From Marispirochaeta sp963667435 (GTDB taxonomy: Bacteria > Spirochaetota > Spirochaetia > JC444 > Marispirochaetaceae): a stretch of DNA of 64,000 bases. Location: NCBI GenBank assembly GCA_963667435.1, contig OY763414.1, forward strand, positions 3,782,001-3,846,000. The letters are read 5' to 3'. Position 1 is the first letter of the stretch; each line of letters starts with the position of its first letter. Positions 41,855 through 51,462 of this stretch are shown here, one piece after another. Both the position numbers and the translations under genes were made by a program. The notes under the pieces are model-generated. The model was given only the letters and a program-made list of their open reading frames with translations, was not told the origin of the DNA and ran no database searches.

Positions 41855-44655
41855 TTCTCCGGAAGCTGGCGTATCCGGATTAAATTCTCCTGCTTCAGCA
41901 TAGCCGCTGCGGTTAAGCGTATCGCTTCTTTATCAACTATTCTGGTGTACTCCTCAGGGGTTATAAGATCCTCAGGATACCTGTGCTCCTTAAAGGCTCT
42001 TTCAAAGAAGCCTGTCCAGAATTTGTTCTGCTGTATTTGTTCCTCATATGATCGTCTGTAAGCCTCTTCAACATTCTGTACAAATCGATCTTCAGGCCCT
42101 TGTTCTCCAAGCTCTTTGCAGACAGCGAGGGTTGCATTTGTAAGCTCTTCAACACGGTCGGGATCTGATCCAAAGTAGATCCCTGCTTCAGTATAGCTGT
42201 ATGGAACTGTATGAATATCGGCCCAGGCAGAGATGCTGTAGGTTCCCCCCATCTGTTCCCGGATCCGTTCACCCAGTATATTATCAAGAATTGAAGCTGT
42301 TGCATTTACCAGAACCGCTTTGTCTGCGGTCCATGTATCGGGATAGTTGAACATCAACAGCTGGGTTGCCTGATTCTCTATTCCTTTTCTGAATATTTCC
42401 TCTACCGGACGTTCTACAGGACGGATACCGTTGTCCTTCACAGTCTCTTTTTTGTCTGTCCCAGGCAGTGTTGCGAGGTAGGTTTCTGCTAACCGTCTGA
42501 TTTTCTCTATATTTGTGTCCCCGGTAATAATCACAGTAAAATCCCCTGCGTTGGAAAAACGTTCTTTATAGACTTTTTCCGCTGTCTGCAGGTTCATTTC
42601 CGATACTGTTTCGAGGGTAAAGGGCTTTCTTCGGGGGCTGTCACTGCTCAGGAGTTTGGTGAGGGTATCTGAAAACTGGGTTCTCGGTGATTTATCCCTG
42701 TTGGCCACGGAGGCTGCTACTCTTGATTGAACTGAGTCAAAGGCTTCCTGATCAAACCTTGGTGATGTAAAGGCAAGATGAATCAGTTGAAACAGGTACT
42801 CAAGGTCTTTTGTTGAGGCTGATCCGCTGAAACCTTCATAATAAGTGCCGATGTAGCTAGAGAAATCCGCATCCTTGTCAGCAAGAAACTTATCCAGATC
42901 CTGGGCGGTGAAATCTCCCAGGCCGCTCTCTTTCTGTATCAGTACGGCCGTGCGGGCTGCAGTAAGTTCCTCCTGGGGCAGAAGGCTTTCTCCTCCGGGG
43001 CTGAAGGCGGAGATAATAACTCTGTTGGTATCAAAATCAGTCTGTTTGAATGCCAGATGCAGCCCGTTGGGGAGTGTCATGAGGGTCATATCCACGGAAG
43101 GGTAATTCTTTTCCGAGACTATGGAGGCCGGAGCGGGGGGGGCGGGTATAAGCGCAGAAGCAATGGCCTTTTCGCTGTAGGCGGGAACATCCATGGATTC
43201 CACTTCATGCCGAATCTTCCGGATGTCGTCAACCGTGGGGGTGTTATCGCCTTCCGGAAGAATCAGGCTGATCATGGTTCCGCTGGATGGGAAAAACTCA
43301 TCGGTGAGGTCTTCTACCTCTCTCAGCTGAATCAGGGGTACCTCGGTTGAGAAGAGATTATGTTCATATTCAATCCCGGGCATACCGGTTCCTTCAAAAT
43401 AATAGTCGCCGATTTCCTTTACTATGCTTGATGATTCCCGGTTCTCCCGCTCCAGATAGGCGTTTTCTATGGCATTGAGTACCCGTGCCTTTTCGCGGTC
43501 CAGTTCACTTTGAGTAAAGCCGTGAAGCTGGACGCGACGTACTTCTGTAAGTAACTCTTTCAGGGAGCGGAGCAGGGTTTCTCCCGGGCCTCGGGCGGAG
43601 AGATAGCTGAGTTCAACCGGGCGAAGGTAGCGGTAATTGGTTCCTCCGGCCCGCAGAAAGGGTGGATCAACCTCTTTTGTTCGGTCTTCAAGGCGGGAGT
43701 TTAGCATGTTCCAGAACAGAATTTCACGAATAGTCTGCTGATAATCCTCCCTGGTTTCAAGTTGTCGGGGTTTCATCGGTGTAAGCAGTTCCGTTCTGCC
43801 CATAGTGAGTTCCGGGTCGGTGAGGACAATTTCCCAATTTTCCCGGGTAAGCGGTACGGAGTATTTCGGCCTTGCCGCCGGGCTCTCCGGTGCCGGATAA
43901 TCAAATGCCTGACGGATAAGGGTTTCTGCCCTGTCGGGGCTTATATCACCGGCAACTGCCACTGCCATATTAGCGGGGGTATACCAGGTTCTATAAAAAT
44001 CCCGGATACGCTCTGCCGGGGTGTTCATTACGTCTTCCATATTGCCGATGGGCATACGTTCGGCATATCGGGAGCCTTTAAGCAGTTCTTGTATCTGGCG
44101 ATCCCGGATGCGTGCCTCCGGACTGCGTCGTAGTCTCCATTCTTCCCGTACTACCAGACGTTCATCATCAATGGCGGTATCCTCCAGCAGAAGACCGGTC
44201 GCCCAGTCTCTCAGAACAGTGAAGGCTTTCGCAACTGCCTCCGGTTTATCTGCGGGTAGTTCCAGTTGATAGACAGTTTCGTCATATGTGGTATACGCAT
44301 TCAGATCTGGACCGAATTCCATTCCCTGAGCCTCAAGGAATTCCTCAAGGTGATTTGCGGCAAAATGATCGCTGCCATTGAAGGCCATATGTTCCAGCAG
44401 GTGGGCAATTCCCTCCTGATCGTCATCTTCAAGTATGGAACCGGCGTTTACAAACAGTCGGAGAACAATGCGGTTTTCCGGTTCATGATTCTCCCGGATA
44501 AAGTAGCTCAGTCCATTGGGAAGAGTTCCGCGGGTAACCTGAGGATCAAAGGGAAGGGGAGTGTTTGTGCTTGTCTGCAGTCCTGTGCATGAGTTGAGCA
44601 GGATGAGCAGGATAAGCCCGGCTGTGGAGAGCAGTATTTTTGGCAGTTTCAACAT
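41851..44655 (-). CDS. M16-family zinc metallopeptidase lipoprotein (PqqL-like)
   Basis: A 934-residue periplasmic or surface protease. The signal peptide ends in the lipobox LLNSC near residue 22. The inverted zinc motif HLLEHMAFNG is in the first domain; four M16 domains are arranged as in pitrilysin/PqqL, the second half being the inactive partner. The start at 44655 follows AGGAGC; a longer frame to 44718 has no site. Confidence 0.9.
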   Translation of the reverse strand: MLKLPKILLSTAGLILLILLNSCTGLQTSTNTPLPFDPQVTRGTLPNGLSYFIRENHEPENRIVLRLFVNAGSILEDDDQEGIAHLLEHMAFNGSDHFAANHLEEFLEAQGMEFGPDLNAYTTYDETVYQLELPADKPEAVAKAFTVLRDWATGLLLEDTAIDDERLVVREEWRLRRSPEARIRDRQIQELLKGSRYAERMPIGNMEDVMNTPAERIRDFYRTWYTPANMAVAVAGDISPDRAETLIRQAFDYPAPESPAARPKYSVPLTRENWEIVLTDPELTMGRTELLTPMKPRQLETREDYQQTIREILFWNMLNSRLEDRTKEVDPPFLRAGGTNYRYLRPVELSYLSARGPGETLLRSLKELLTEVRRVQLHGFTQSELDREKARVLNAIENAYLERENRESSSIVKEIGDYYFEGTGMPGIEYEHNLFSTEVPLIQLREVEDLTDEFFPSSGTMISLILPEGDNTPTVDDIRKIRHEVESMDVPAYSEKAIASALIPAPPAPASIVSEKNYPSVDMTLMTLPNGLHLAFKQTDFDTNRVIISAFSPGGESLLPQEELTAARTAVLIQKESGLGDFTAQDLDKFLADKDADFSSYIGTYYEGFSGSASTKDLEYLFQLIHLAFTSPRFDQEAFDSVQSRVAASVANRDKSPRTQFSDTLTKLLSSDSPRRKPFTLETVSEMNLQTAEKVYKERFSNAGDFTVIITGDTNIEKIRRLAETYLATLPGTDKKETVKDNGIRPVERPVEEIFRKGIENQATQLLMFNYPDTWTADKAVLVNATASILDNILGERIREQMGGTYSISAWADIHTVPYSYTEAGIYFGSDPDRVEELTNATLAVCKELGEQGPEDRFVQNVEEAYRRSYEEQIQQNKFWTGFFERAFKEHRYPEDLITPEEYTRIVDKEAIRLTAAAMLKQENLIRIRQLPEN

Positions 44656-44760
44656 CAATAGGCTCCTGATTTTCTTAAGACTATTCCTTTCCTTCGACAG
44701 GATTAAAAGTACCATCATTCCTGAGCTTCGCCAACAGATAATCTGGGAGTAAAAAAGCGT

Positions 44761-44800
44761 AAAAAAAAGCTGCCCCTCAAGCAGGTGCCGGGACAGCTTA
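44761..44800 (-). terminator. Terminator of asd
   Basis: On the reverse strand AAGCTGTCCC pairs with GGGGCAGCTT (one mismatch), followed by a run of T. Confidence 0.85.
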
Positions 44801-44818
44801 AATTGGTTTAAATCTGAA

Positions 44819-45931
44819 TTATTTCAGGGTTTCCTTGAGGATTACCAGCATTCTGCGGATCGGCTCAGCAGCACCCCAGAGAAGCTGGTCCCCAACGGTG
44901 AAGGCTGAAAGGTAATCATCTCCCATGCGCATTTTACGCAGTCGCCCAACAGGAGTTGAGAGGGTTCCGGTTACCACAGCCGGAGTAAGGCTTTTCATGG
45001 AGTCTGCCTTGGTGTTCGGGATTACCTTTGCCCACTGGTTATGCTCTGCAAGCATTGATTCTATTTCATTAAGAGGGGCATCTTTGGTCAGCTTAATGGT
45101 CAGAGCCTGGCTGTGACAGCGCATGGCGCCTATACGTACACAGAGGCCATCCACGGGAATAGCCGGGCTAAGGTCGAGAATCTTGTTGGTTTCCGCATAG
45201 CCTTTCCACTCTTCCTTGCTCTGTCCCAAGTCAACCTCGCTGTCAATCCACGGGATCAGGCTTCCGGCCAGGGGAACACCGAATTCTGAAGTAGGGTATG
45301 CCTCAGAACGAATATGCTCGGTCACTTTCCGGTCTATTTCTAGAATAGCAGATGAGGGTTTTTCCAGCAGGTTGTGAACGGATCCTTCGAGGGATCCCAT
45401 CTGGCTCAAAAGCTCCCGCATGTTCTTTGCGCCAGCACCGGATGCTGCCTGATAAGTCATGGACGTTATCCACTCAACCAGTCCTGCATCAAAAAGTCCG
45501 CCGAGGGCCATGAGCATAAGACTTACAGTGCAGTTTCCTCCGACGTAGTCTTTGACGCCGGAAGCAAGAGCCTTGTCTATCACCGGACGGTTTACGGGGT
45601 CGAGGACAATAATGCTGTCGGACTTCATTCGCAGGGTAGACGCTGCATCAATCCAATACCCGTTCCAACCTGCTTTCCGCAGCTGAGGGTGAATATCACT
45701 TGTATACCCGCCGCCCTGACAGGTAACTATAGCGTCCATGGTCTTGAGAGTATCGATGGAAAAAGCATCCTGAAGTTCCGGTGTGTTGATTCCCACATCC
45801 GGTGCTTTCTGTCCAACCTGAGATGTTGAAAAGAATACAGGTTCGAAACCGCTGAAATCTTTCTCTTCCAGCATCCGGTCCATCAATACAGAGCCGACCA
45901 TTCCCCGCCAGCCGATGAATCCTACGCGCAT
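44819..45931 (-). CDS. asd: Aspartate-semialdehyde dehydrogenase
   Basis: A 370-residue enzyme that makes aspartate semialdehyde for lysine, threonine and methionine synthesis. The NADP motif is VGFIGWRGMVGSVLM and the catalytic Cys is in VGGNCTVSLM; the QAASGAGAKNM segment and the late RIGAMRCHSQA with the substrate-binding His are present. It is the GammaProteobacteria-like Asd branch by pattern. The start at 45931 follows CAGGAGC. Confidence 0.94.
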   Translation of the reverse strand: MRVGFIGWRGMVGSVLMDRMLEEKDFSGFEPVFFSTSQVGQKAPDVGINTPELQDAFSIDTLKTMDAIVTCQGGGYTSDIHPQLRKAGWNGYWIDAASTLRMKSDSIIVLDPVNRPVIDKALASGVKDYVGGNCTVSLMLMALGGLFDAGLVEWITSMTYQAASGAGAKNMRELLSQMGSLEGSVHNLLEKPSSAILEIDRKVTEHIRSEAYPTSEFGVPLAGSLIPWIDSEVDLGQSKEEWKGYAETNKILDLSPAIPVDGLCVRIGAMRCHSQALTIKLTKDAPLNEIESMLAEHNQWAKVIPNTKADSMKSLTPAVVTGTLSTPVGRLRKMRMGDDYLSAFTVGDQLLWGAAEPIRRMLVILKETLK

Positions 45932-46047
45932 ATATTGCTCCTGAAACAATTATCCAGCCCGATACAGGCCGGTGGTGTGCTTAAACGTGAGGGAGTTTAT
46001 CATAATTATCTGGAGGTCTTCAAGTTAGTCAGATCTTCAGATTTTTT

Positions 46048-46800
46048 TCAATCTCTTAAGGTTCCGCCGTTAACCATCATGCTTTCCGCAGTAATAAAAC
46101 CTGCTCTGGAGCTTGCCAGGTAGGCTGCTGCAAACGCGACATCTTCCGGTTTTCCAAGCTTTTTGAGGATGCTGTTATCGATAAACTTCTGGTTTTCCTT
46201 GTCCCCAGCAGCGGCAGCCATTTCCGTCATGATTCTTCCGGGGCAGATTGCATTAACGGTTATACCGTCAGCACCAACCTGCTGGGCAAGGTTTCTGGTA
46301 AAACCAAGGACCCCCGCTTTGGAGGCGGCATAGTGCGCTGCAGCTACAGTCCCTCCGTTTTTTCCAGCTTCAGAGGCAAGGTTGATAATTCTGCCGTATT
46401 TCTGTTTCCTCATTATCGGCAGCACTGCTTTTGCGAAAAGAAATTGACCCCGCAGGTTTACATTAAGTACAAGATCCCATTCATCAGAGCTTATCTCTTC
46501 GATAGGGTGGAGGGGGTGAATGCCGGCATTGTTTACCAGAATATGTATGCCGCCGAAGCGCTCGGTAACCTTTTCAACAAAAGCTTCAATTTCATTCTGT
46601 TTTGCGATATCGACAGTATCAAAGAGAATGCCGCCTTCGGCATTTACGGTCAGCTCTGCAGCAGTTTTCTGAAGATCATCCTTCAGGAGGTCGCAGAGTG
46701 CAACAGATGCGCCCCGGTTGGCCAGTTCGGTCACAATTGCTTTGCCGATTCCCCGGGCACAGCCGGTTACTATTGCGGTATATCCCTGTAAATCATTCAT
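46048..46800 (-). CDS. Short-chain dehydrogenase/reductase
   Basis: A 250-residue SDR. The nucleotide motif is TGCARGIGKAI, followed by NNAGIHPLHP; the catalytic Ser lies in NLASEAGKNGG and the YxxxK pair is YAASK. The C-terminus MVNGGTLRD is typical of classical SDRs acting on polyols or sugars. It lies downstream of the split transketolase genes, separated by a terminator-like hairpin, so it may be partly uncoupled. Confidence 0.88.
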   Translation of the reverse strand: MNDLQGYTAIVTGCARGIGKAIVTELANRGASVALCDLLKDDLQKTAAELTVNAEGGILFDTVDIAKQNEIEAFVEKVTERFGGIHILVNNAGIHPLHPIEEISSDEWDLVLNVNLRGQFLFAKAVLPIMRKQKYGRIINLASEAGKNGGTVAAAHYAASKAGVLGFTRNLAQQVGADGITVNAICPGRIMTEMAAAAGDKENQKFIDNSILKKLGKPEDVAFAAAYLASSRAGFITAESMMVNGGTLRD

Positions 46801-46831
46801 TTTATTCTCCTTTTCATAAATATACGTATAA

Positions 46832-46866
46832 AAAAACCTTCCGAAACAGAATTTCGGAAGGTTTTT
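46832..46866 (-). terminator. Terminator between transketolase and SDR genes
   Basis: A 15-bp stem (AAAAACCTTCCGAAA and its complement) with a five-base loop and A/T-rich ends, able to act on both strands. Confidence 0.85.
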
Positions 46867-46965
46867 CTCTGCCGTACGGCCACGGGAGATGACTGATTAA
46901 GCGGTTAAGGCGGCTCCCGCGCGTCTATGCCGTCGGCGCATTATTTCATTCCGATGCTGAAAAAA

Positions 46966-47931
46966 TCAGCAGCACTTGCATTTGCGGGAAATTGCTTTCT
47001 TGGCGCCTTCTGCAATTGCCTCAGGAGTCAGACCGTATTTCGCAACAAGTGTATCATAGGGTCCGGACTCGGTGAAGGTATCCTGGATACCGACGTATTC
47101 TACAGGCACGGCACAGGTCTTGGAAAGAGATTCCGCCACTGCGCTGCCGAAACCACCGAAGATATTGTGCTCTTCTGCTGTTACAACAGCACCGGTTTTG
47201 TTGGCGCTTGATGCAAGAAGCTCATCATCAATAGGTTTTACGGTGTGAATATTGAGAACCTCAGCTGAGATGCCTTCTGCCTTCAGTTTTTCCGCAGCTT
47301 CAATAGCCATTGTAACAGGAATACCTGATGCAGCAATGGTTATATCGGTTCCCTCAACAAGAACCCGGCCCTTCCCGGTTTTGTATCCTGCGTCATCCAT
47401 TTCAATTAGGGGAGTAGCATTCCGGCATGCCCGGATATAGGTGGGGCCCTTTGCGGTAAGTGCCTCTTCCAGGGCAGCCTTCATTTCAGTTGCATCTGCG
47501 GGAACTACTACCTTCATGTTGGGCAGTGAGCGCATAATTGCGATATCGGTGATTGCCTGGTGGCTTGCTCCGTCGAAAGAGTCGGAAAGCCCTGCATAAC
47601 CTCCCACAATGATTACCGGCAGTTCGTTGTAACACATAACGTTACGGATCTGATCGGTACACTTCAGGGCGAGGAAGAGTGCAAAGGTGCTTATTACAGG
47701 TCGGTAGCCGCAGGTCGCGAGACCGGAAGCAATGTCTGCCATGTTGGCTTCGGCAACACCTACATTGAAAAAACGCTCAGGATATGCCGCACCGAATACG
47801 CCGGTTTTAGTTGAAGAAGAAACGTCTGCATCAAGAACAACCAGTTCGGGATGGGTTTTTCCAAGTTCTACAAGGGCTTCGCCGAAGGCGTCGCGCATTG
47901 CGACCATGGTATCGGTAACTTTAACAGCCAT
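46966..47931 (-). CDS. Transketolase, C-terminal subunit
   Basis: A 321-residue half of a split transketolase, containing the pyrimidine-binding and C-terminal domains: VVLDADVSSSTKTG, FNVGVAEANMADIASGLA, DGASHQAITDIAIMRSLPNM and TAEEHNIFGGFGSAVAE. It pairs with the N-terminal subunit, whose stop overlaps its ATG. The protein ends RKCKCC, an unusual three-Cys tail. Confidence 0.93.
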   Translation of the reverse strand: MAVKVTDTMVAMRDAFGEALVELGKTHPELVVLDADVSSSTKTGVFGAAYPERFFNVGVAEANMADIASGLATCGYRPVISTFALFLALKCTDQIRNVMCYNELPVIIVGGYAGLSDSFDGASHQAITDIAIMRSLPNMKVVVPADATEMKAALEEALTAKGPTYIRACRNATPLIEMDDAGYKTGKGRVLVEGTDITIAASGIPVTMAIEAAEKLKAEGISAEVLNIHTVKPIDDELLASSANKTGAVVTAEEHNIFGGFGSAVAESLSKTCAVPVEYVGIQDTFTESGPYDTLVAKYGLTPEAIAEGAKKAISRKCKCC

Positions 47932-48788
47932 TATTTCGCCTCCAGTGCCGCAAGACCGGCTTCGAGTTCAGGACGGGCAATTGCGTAGACATCGTCTGTA
48001 ACAGGTGCGCCGTGCCACTTGTTGGTGTTTTCCATGGATTTAACACCCTTACCTTTGATTGTATCAAAGATGATTACGGAAGGCCCGGCTTTCTCGGAAT
48101 CGAGCCATTTGAATGCATCTGCAATCTCATCCATGTTGTGTCCGTCGTAGCTCTTGGGAGCAACTCTCCAGCCGAAAGATTTGAAGCGGTCTGATAGAGG
48201 ATCCAGGGGCATGATTTCCGCTGCGGTTCCGTCAAGCTGAACCTTGTTATAGTCCACCAGAAGAACGAGGTTTTCGGGTTTGAACTTTGCCGCACCCATA
48301 ATTCCTTCCCAACTGGTGCCTTCATCCAGACAACCTTCGCCTACAATCACATAGGTCTTGAAGTCTTTTTTTGCAAGGCGGCCGGCCAGAGCCATTCCAA
48401 GGCCTACGGAAACACCGTGGCCGAGAGCACCGGTAGACATGTCCACGCCGGGGGTCTTTTTCATGCAGGGGTGTCCCTGCAGGCGGCTGTTCAGGTCACG
48501 AAAGGTGTTGAGCTCCTCTTTGGGGAAGTAGCCTTTCTCTGCAAGAACTGCATACAGCATTGTAGATGCGTGTCCCTTGCTCAATACCAGCCGGTCCCGG
48601 TCTTCCCAGGCGGGATTATCGGGCTTTACGTTCATCCGTTCAAAATAAAGATAGGTAAGAATGTCTGCTACAGACGCTGCTCCGCCCCAGTGGCCGGTGC
48701 CTTTGTCATGCAGTACATCCAGTACTTCTATCCGAAACTGTTGTGCAAGTCGTGCCAGCTCAGCAGACCTGCCGGTAACTGTTTGCAT
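47931..48788 (-). CDS. Transketolase, N-terminal subunit
   Basis: A 285-residue TPP-binding half of a split transketolase. The TPP pyrophosphate motif is VGEGCLDEGTSWEGIMGAAKF, ending with NLVLLVDYNKVQLDG; HWGGAASVADIL and LSKGHASTMLYAVL are also diagnostic. The start at 48788 follows GGAGG. It heads an operon-like group with the C-terminal half and an SDR, controlled by the adjacent GntR gene (inference). Confidence 0.93.
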   Translation of the reverse strand: MQTVTGRSAELARLAQQFRIEVLDVLHDKGTGHWGGAASVADILTYLYFERMNVKPDNPAWEDRDRLVLSKGHASTMLYAVLAEKGYFPKEELNTFRDLNSRLQGHPCMKKTPGVDMSTGALGHGVSVGLGMALAGRLAKKDFKTYVIVGEGCLDEGTSWEGIMGAAKFKPENLVLLVDYNKVQLDGTAAEIMPLDPLSDRFKSFGWRVAPKSYDGHNMDEIADAFKWLDSEKAGPSVIIFDTIKGKGVKSMENTNKWHGAPVTDDVYAIARPELEAGLAALEAK

Positions 48789-48815
48789 AGTGCATCCTCC
48801 ATACAAAATATGTTG

Positions 48816-49490
48816 TTAAAATCTATCCAGTTTAACCGCGGCCTCACGGGACGCGATTATGTGACTGCGCATGTAATTTTCCGCCGTATCCGGATCCCTG
48901 TTTGCGAAGGCATCAAGTATTTTCAGATGCTCATTGTTCGTGTGGCTTGCCCGGGACGGGGTTTTTCCCGCCAGAATGCGGACTCGCAGATGCTGGTCCA
49001 TAATATCCTGGTAGGTACGGATAAGAGTCTCGTTCTCAGTGGACTCTATGAGGAAATCATGAAACTCCCGGTCCATATGGAACCAGGTTTTATACGAACT
49101 TTCAGCCAGAGAGTTGTCGCTGAACTGCTTTCGGAATTCGTCAATTCTGTCAATGTCGATAGAGGGGCAGATCTGCCGGGCAACAGCCGGTTCTATCATC
49201 AGCCGAATTTCAAAAATCTCATAGACGCTCTTCAGGGAGATCTGGCTTGCAAATGTTCCCTGACGGGGGAAAATGGTAACCAGCCGATCTCGCTGGAGCC
49301 GGAGCAGGGCTTCACGGATGGGTGTGCGGGAAGTTCCGAACTCTTCACTGAGACTGCTCTCCACAATAAGCCCACCGGCAGGTATCTCTCCGTCGATAAT
49401 ACGCTCTTTTATGGTTACGTAAATTGAGTCCTGCAGCCCCCCTTTGCGCTGACTGTCTGATGTGCTGGAAGATCCGATATTGCCTGTCAC
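48816..49490 (-). CDS. GntR-family regulator (FadR subfamily)
   Basis: A 224-residue regulator starting at GTG. The winged helix has IDGEIPAGGLIVESSLSEEF and GTSRTPIREALLRL. The C-terminal all-helical FCD domain includes the metal-ligand pattern (DREFHDFLIEST, SHTNNEHLKILDAF). It lies upstream of the transketolase genes and is divergent from the epimerase at 49606; the gap holds a TGT-N5-ACA repeat that could be its operator. Confidence 0.9.
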   Translation of the reverse strand: MTGNIGSSSTSDSQRKGGLQDSIYVTIKERIIDGEIPAGGLIVESSLSEEFGTSRTPIREALLRLQRDRLVTIFPRQGTFASQISLKSVYEIFEIRLMIEPAVARQICPSIDIDRIDEFRKQFSDNSLAESSYKTWFHMDREFHDFLIESTENETLIRTYQDIMDQHLRVRILAGKTPSRASHTNNEHLKILDAFANRDPDTAENYMRSHIIASREAAVKLDRF

Positions 49491-49605
49491 TTAACCCCGT
49501 TCTTATAGTGAAAAAAAGTAAATTATATCTTGTACGCGACAGATATATCAGTATAATATCTAATAGTGATTACACTGTCAATTGAAACAGGAGGTATTTT
49601 TAGAT
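49491..49605. promoter_or_regulatory. Divergent control region with a GntR-like operator
   Basis: TTGTACGCGACAG contains the inverted repeat TGT-N5-ACA typical of FadR-type sites, near 49539-49551. It probably serves both the GntR/transketolase operon and the epimerase. Confidence 0.45.
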
Positions 49606-50553
49606 ATGGCTGTGTTGGTAACTGGAGCCGGTGGTTTTCTCGGCAAAGAAATAATAAACAGAATACTTGATTCAGGCCGGGATGTGCTGGCTTTTGATTT
49701 CGCTGATCCTAATCCGGATACACTGAAGGCATGGGGTGATCGGGTAGAGTTTATTCAGGGTGATATCAGGGATAAGTCCATGGTTCATCATTTAGTGCGG
49801 AAGTCTGGTACTGAAGATCCGATTATTCATCTTGCAGGCATTCTTACTGCAGGCTGCGACAGGGATCCTGCCATGGCAATTGCAGTAAACATAAACGGTC
49901 TTAACAATGTGCTTGAGGCAGCGGTTAAATACGGCAACCGCAGAACAGTACATGCCAGTACCATTGGTGTCTACGGCCGCGGCCTACCCCAGCCCATACT
50001 TGAAGATATGCCTGCCGAACCCGATGGATGGTACGGATATACAAAGTGGATGGGTGAGCACATGGGGCTTCTCTATGAACGTCGCCATGGGTTGGATTTC
50101 CGGGCAGCCCGGTTTGCGGCAGTCACCGGCCCCGGGCGTACTGCAGTAGGTTCTGCCAGTCTCTTTACTTCCTATATTGCGGAGAAACCCGCTCTTGGCG
50201 AAGTATATGAAATTGAAGTTGCAGAGGATACTGCATATCCTGTTGTGTACATAAAAGACGCTGCAGATGCCCTGTTCAAGATCACCTTTGCGGAAGCCGC
50301 CCCCAGCAGAGTGTACAATGTCTCCTCCGGACGGGTGATTGTCTCTGATATGATCAAAACCGTCAAAGAAATTATTCCTGATGCCAAATACACTTATAAG
50401 CCCGATGAGGTCATTATGGCTGTTGTTTCAGGCTATAAAGAGTGGCATATCAGCACGGAAAGAATTGAAAAAGAACTCGGCTGGACACCGAAATATACTC
50501 CGGAAGTTATGGTTAAGGATATTATTACCGAAGCCAGAAAAATGAAGGGCTGA
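49606..50553 (+). CDS. NAD-dependent epimerase/dehydratase
   Basis: A 315-residue extended SDR. It starts MAVLVTGAGGFLGKEI after AGGAGG; the catalytic YxxxK is YGYTKWMGE, and the NVSSGRVIVSDM segment fits the epimerase class. Its closest relatives by pattern include uronate dehydrogenases, erythronate dehydrogenases and sugar epimerases, which cannot be separated here. It ends at a terminator and is divergent from the GntR/transketolase operon. Confidence 0.82.
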   Translation: MAVLVTGAGGFLGKEIINRILDSGRDVLAFDFADPNPDTLKAWGDRVEFIQGDIRDKSMVHHLVRKSGTEDPIIHLAGILTAGCDRDPAMAIAVNINGLNNVLEAAVKYGNRRTVHASTIGVYGRGLPQPILEDMPAEPDGWYGYTKWMGEHMGLLYERRHGLDFRAARFAAVTGPGRTAVGSASLFTSYIAEKPALGEVYEIEVAEDTAYPVVYIKDAADALFKITFAEAAPSRVYNVSSGRVIVSDMIKTVKEIIPDAKYTYKPDEVIMAVVSGYKEWHISTERIEKELGWTPKYTPEVMVKDIITEARKMKG

Positions 50554-50574
50554 TTCTATCGCTTATTGATTAAA

Positions 50575-50617
50575 AGCCGCGGATGGTTGTAAAAAACAAT
50601 CCGCGGCTCTTAATTTT
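50575..50617. terminator. Terminator between convergent genes
   Basis: AGCCGCGGAT and ATCCGCGGCT form a 10-bp stem followed by CTTAATTTT; the reverse strand also has a T-run. Confidence 0.8.
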
Positions 50618-50625
50618 CTATTTTA

Positions 50626-51462
50626 TTAAAATGTTATTCCCCAGCGGATCTGTTCAATAACCTCATCTGATGATGCGGCTATAAACTGTCCGGGCATCTT
50701 CCAGAGCTTGTCACTTGTTTTATCAAGAATGTAATTTCCCGGGCTTACTGTGTTGTCTATTAAACGGCCATCGGAAAAACGGATTATAAATCCGGCGTTT
50801 CGCAGAAGCGGAATGGAGCCGGCGATGTCCCAGAGTTTGAGATTACCTACAACTGCAAGAAACCGGCCCATCAGCATATAAGTGAAAGGCACAACCGCAC
50901 AGCCCAGGGCCTGCACAGGGTTGGGCATGGCGTACTGGCCCTGTCTTAGGACATCGTTGGTAACTGCCATTAAGGTTTTGTCGTTGGGAGCATGTTTGAT
51001 AATTTTTAGTGGCTTGAGGTCTGGTTTCTCATTGATTCCACAGCGTGCATAGAGAACACTGTTTTCTCCAGTGAGAAAATACTCACCAGTCACGGGAAGA
51101 AATATGGCACTCTCCGTAAGCTTTCCCTGCTTCATGAAGCCGATTGAAATACCCCAGTGGGACAGATGATGGGCATACGGGGCGGTTCCGTCAATGGGAT
51201 CCACAACCCAGGCAGTTTCCTGAAAAGCCTTATCCATATACTGGGAAGACTTTGTGTCTATGGTTTCTTCCCCAATCATATAGCTGCCGGTTTCCGGTTT
51301 GTCGAATACTGCAGCAAGATGATTCTCCACCGCATGATCCGCCCTGGTTACCAGGCTTTGATCGTCCTTCACATCGATACCTGGATCATCAAAGTAAGCC
51401 AGGGCAGTTTTGCCACATTCCTGCAGCAGTTTAAGTATTGTATCGGTATTCCAACTGGTCAT
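50626..51462 (-). CDS. Inositol monophosphatase-family phosphatase
   Basis: A 278-residue Mg-dependent phosphatase of the IMPase/FIG superfamily. Metal-site motifs are GEETIDTK, WVVDPIDGTAPYAHH and LWDIAGSIPLLRNAG. The substrate may be inositol or histidinol phosphate, or a sugar bisphosphate. Its ATG overlaps the stop of the GntR gene by one base, so it is in the GntR/fused-E1 operon. Confidence 0.88.
   Translation of the reverse strand: MTSWNTDTILKLLQECGKTALAYFDDPGIDVKDDQSLVTRADHAVENHLAAVFDKPETGSYMIGEETIDTKSSQYMDKAFQETAWVVDPIDGTAPYAHHLSHWGISIGFMKQGKLTESAIFLPVTGEYFLTGENSVLYARCGINEKPDLKPLKIIKHAPNDKTLMAVTNDVLRQGQYAMPNPVQALGCAVVPFTYMLMGRFLAVVGNLKLWDIAGSIPLLRNAGFIIRFSDGRLIDNTVSPGNYILDKTSDKLWKMPGQFIAASSDEVIEQIRWGITF

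Noticed and set aside
48417..49427. Forward frame of 336 codons
   Set aside because: It runs opposite the transketolase N-terminal subunit and GntR genes, crosses their boundary, and has no domain.
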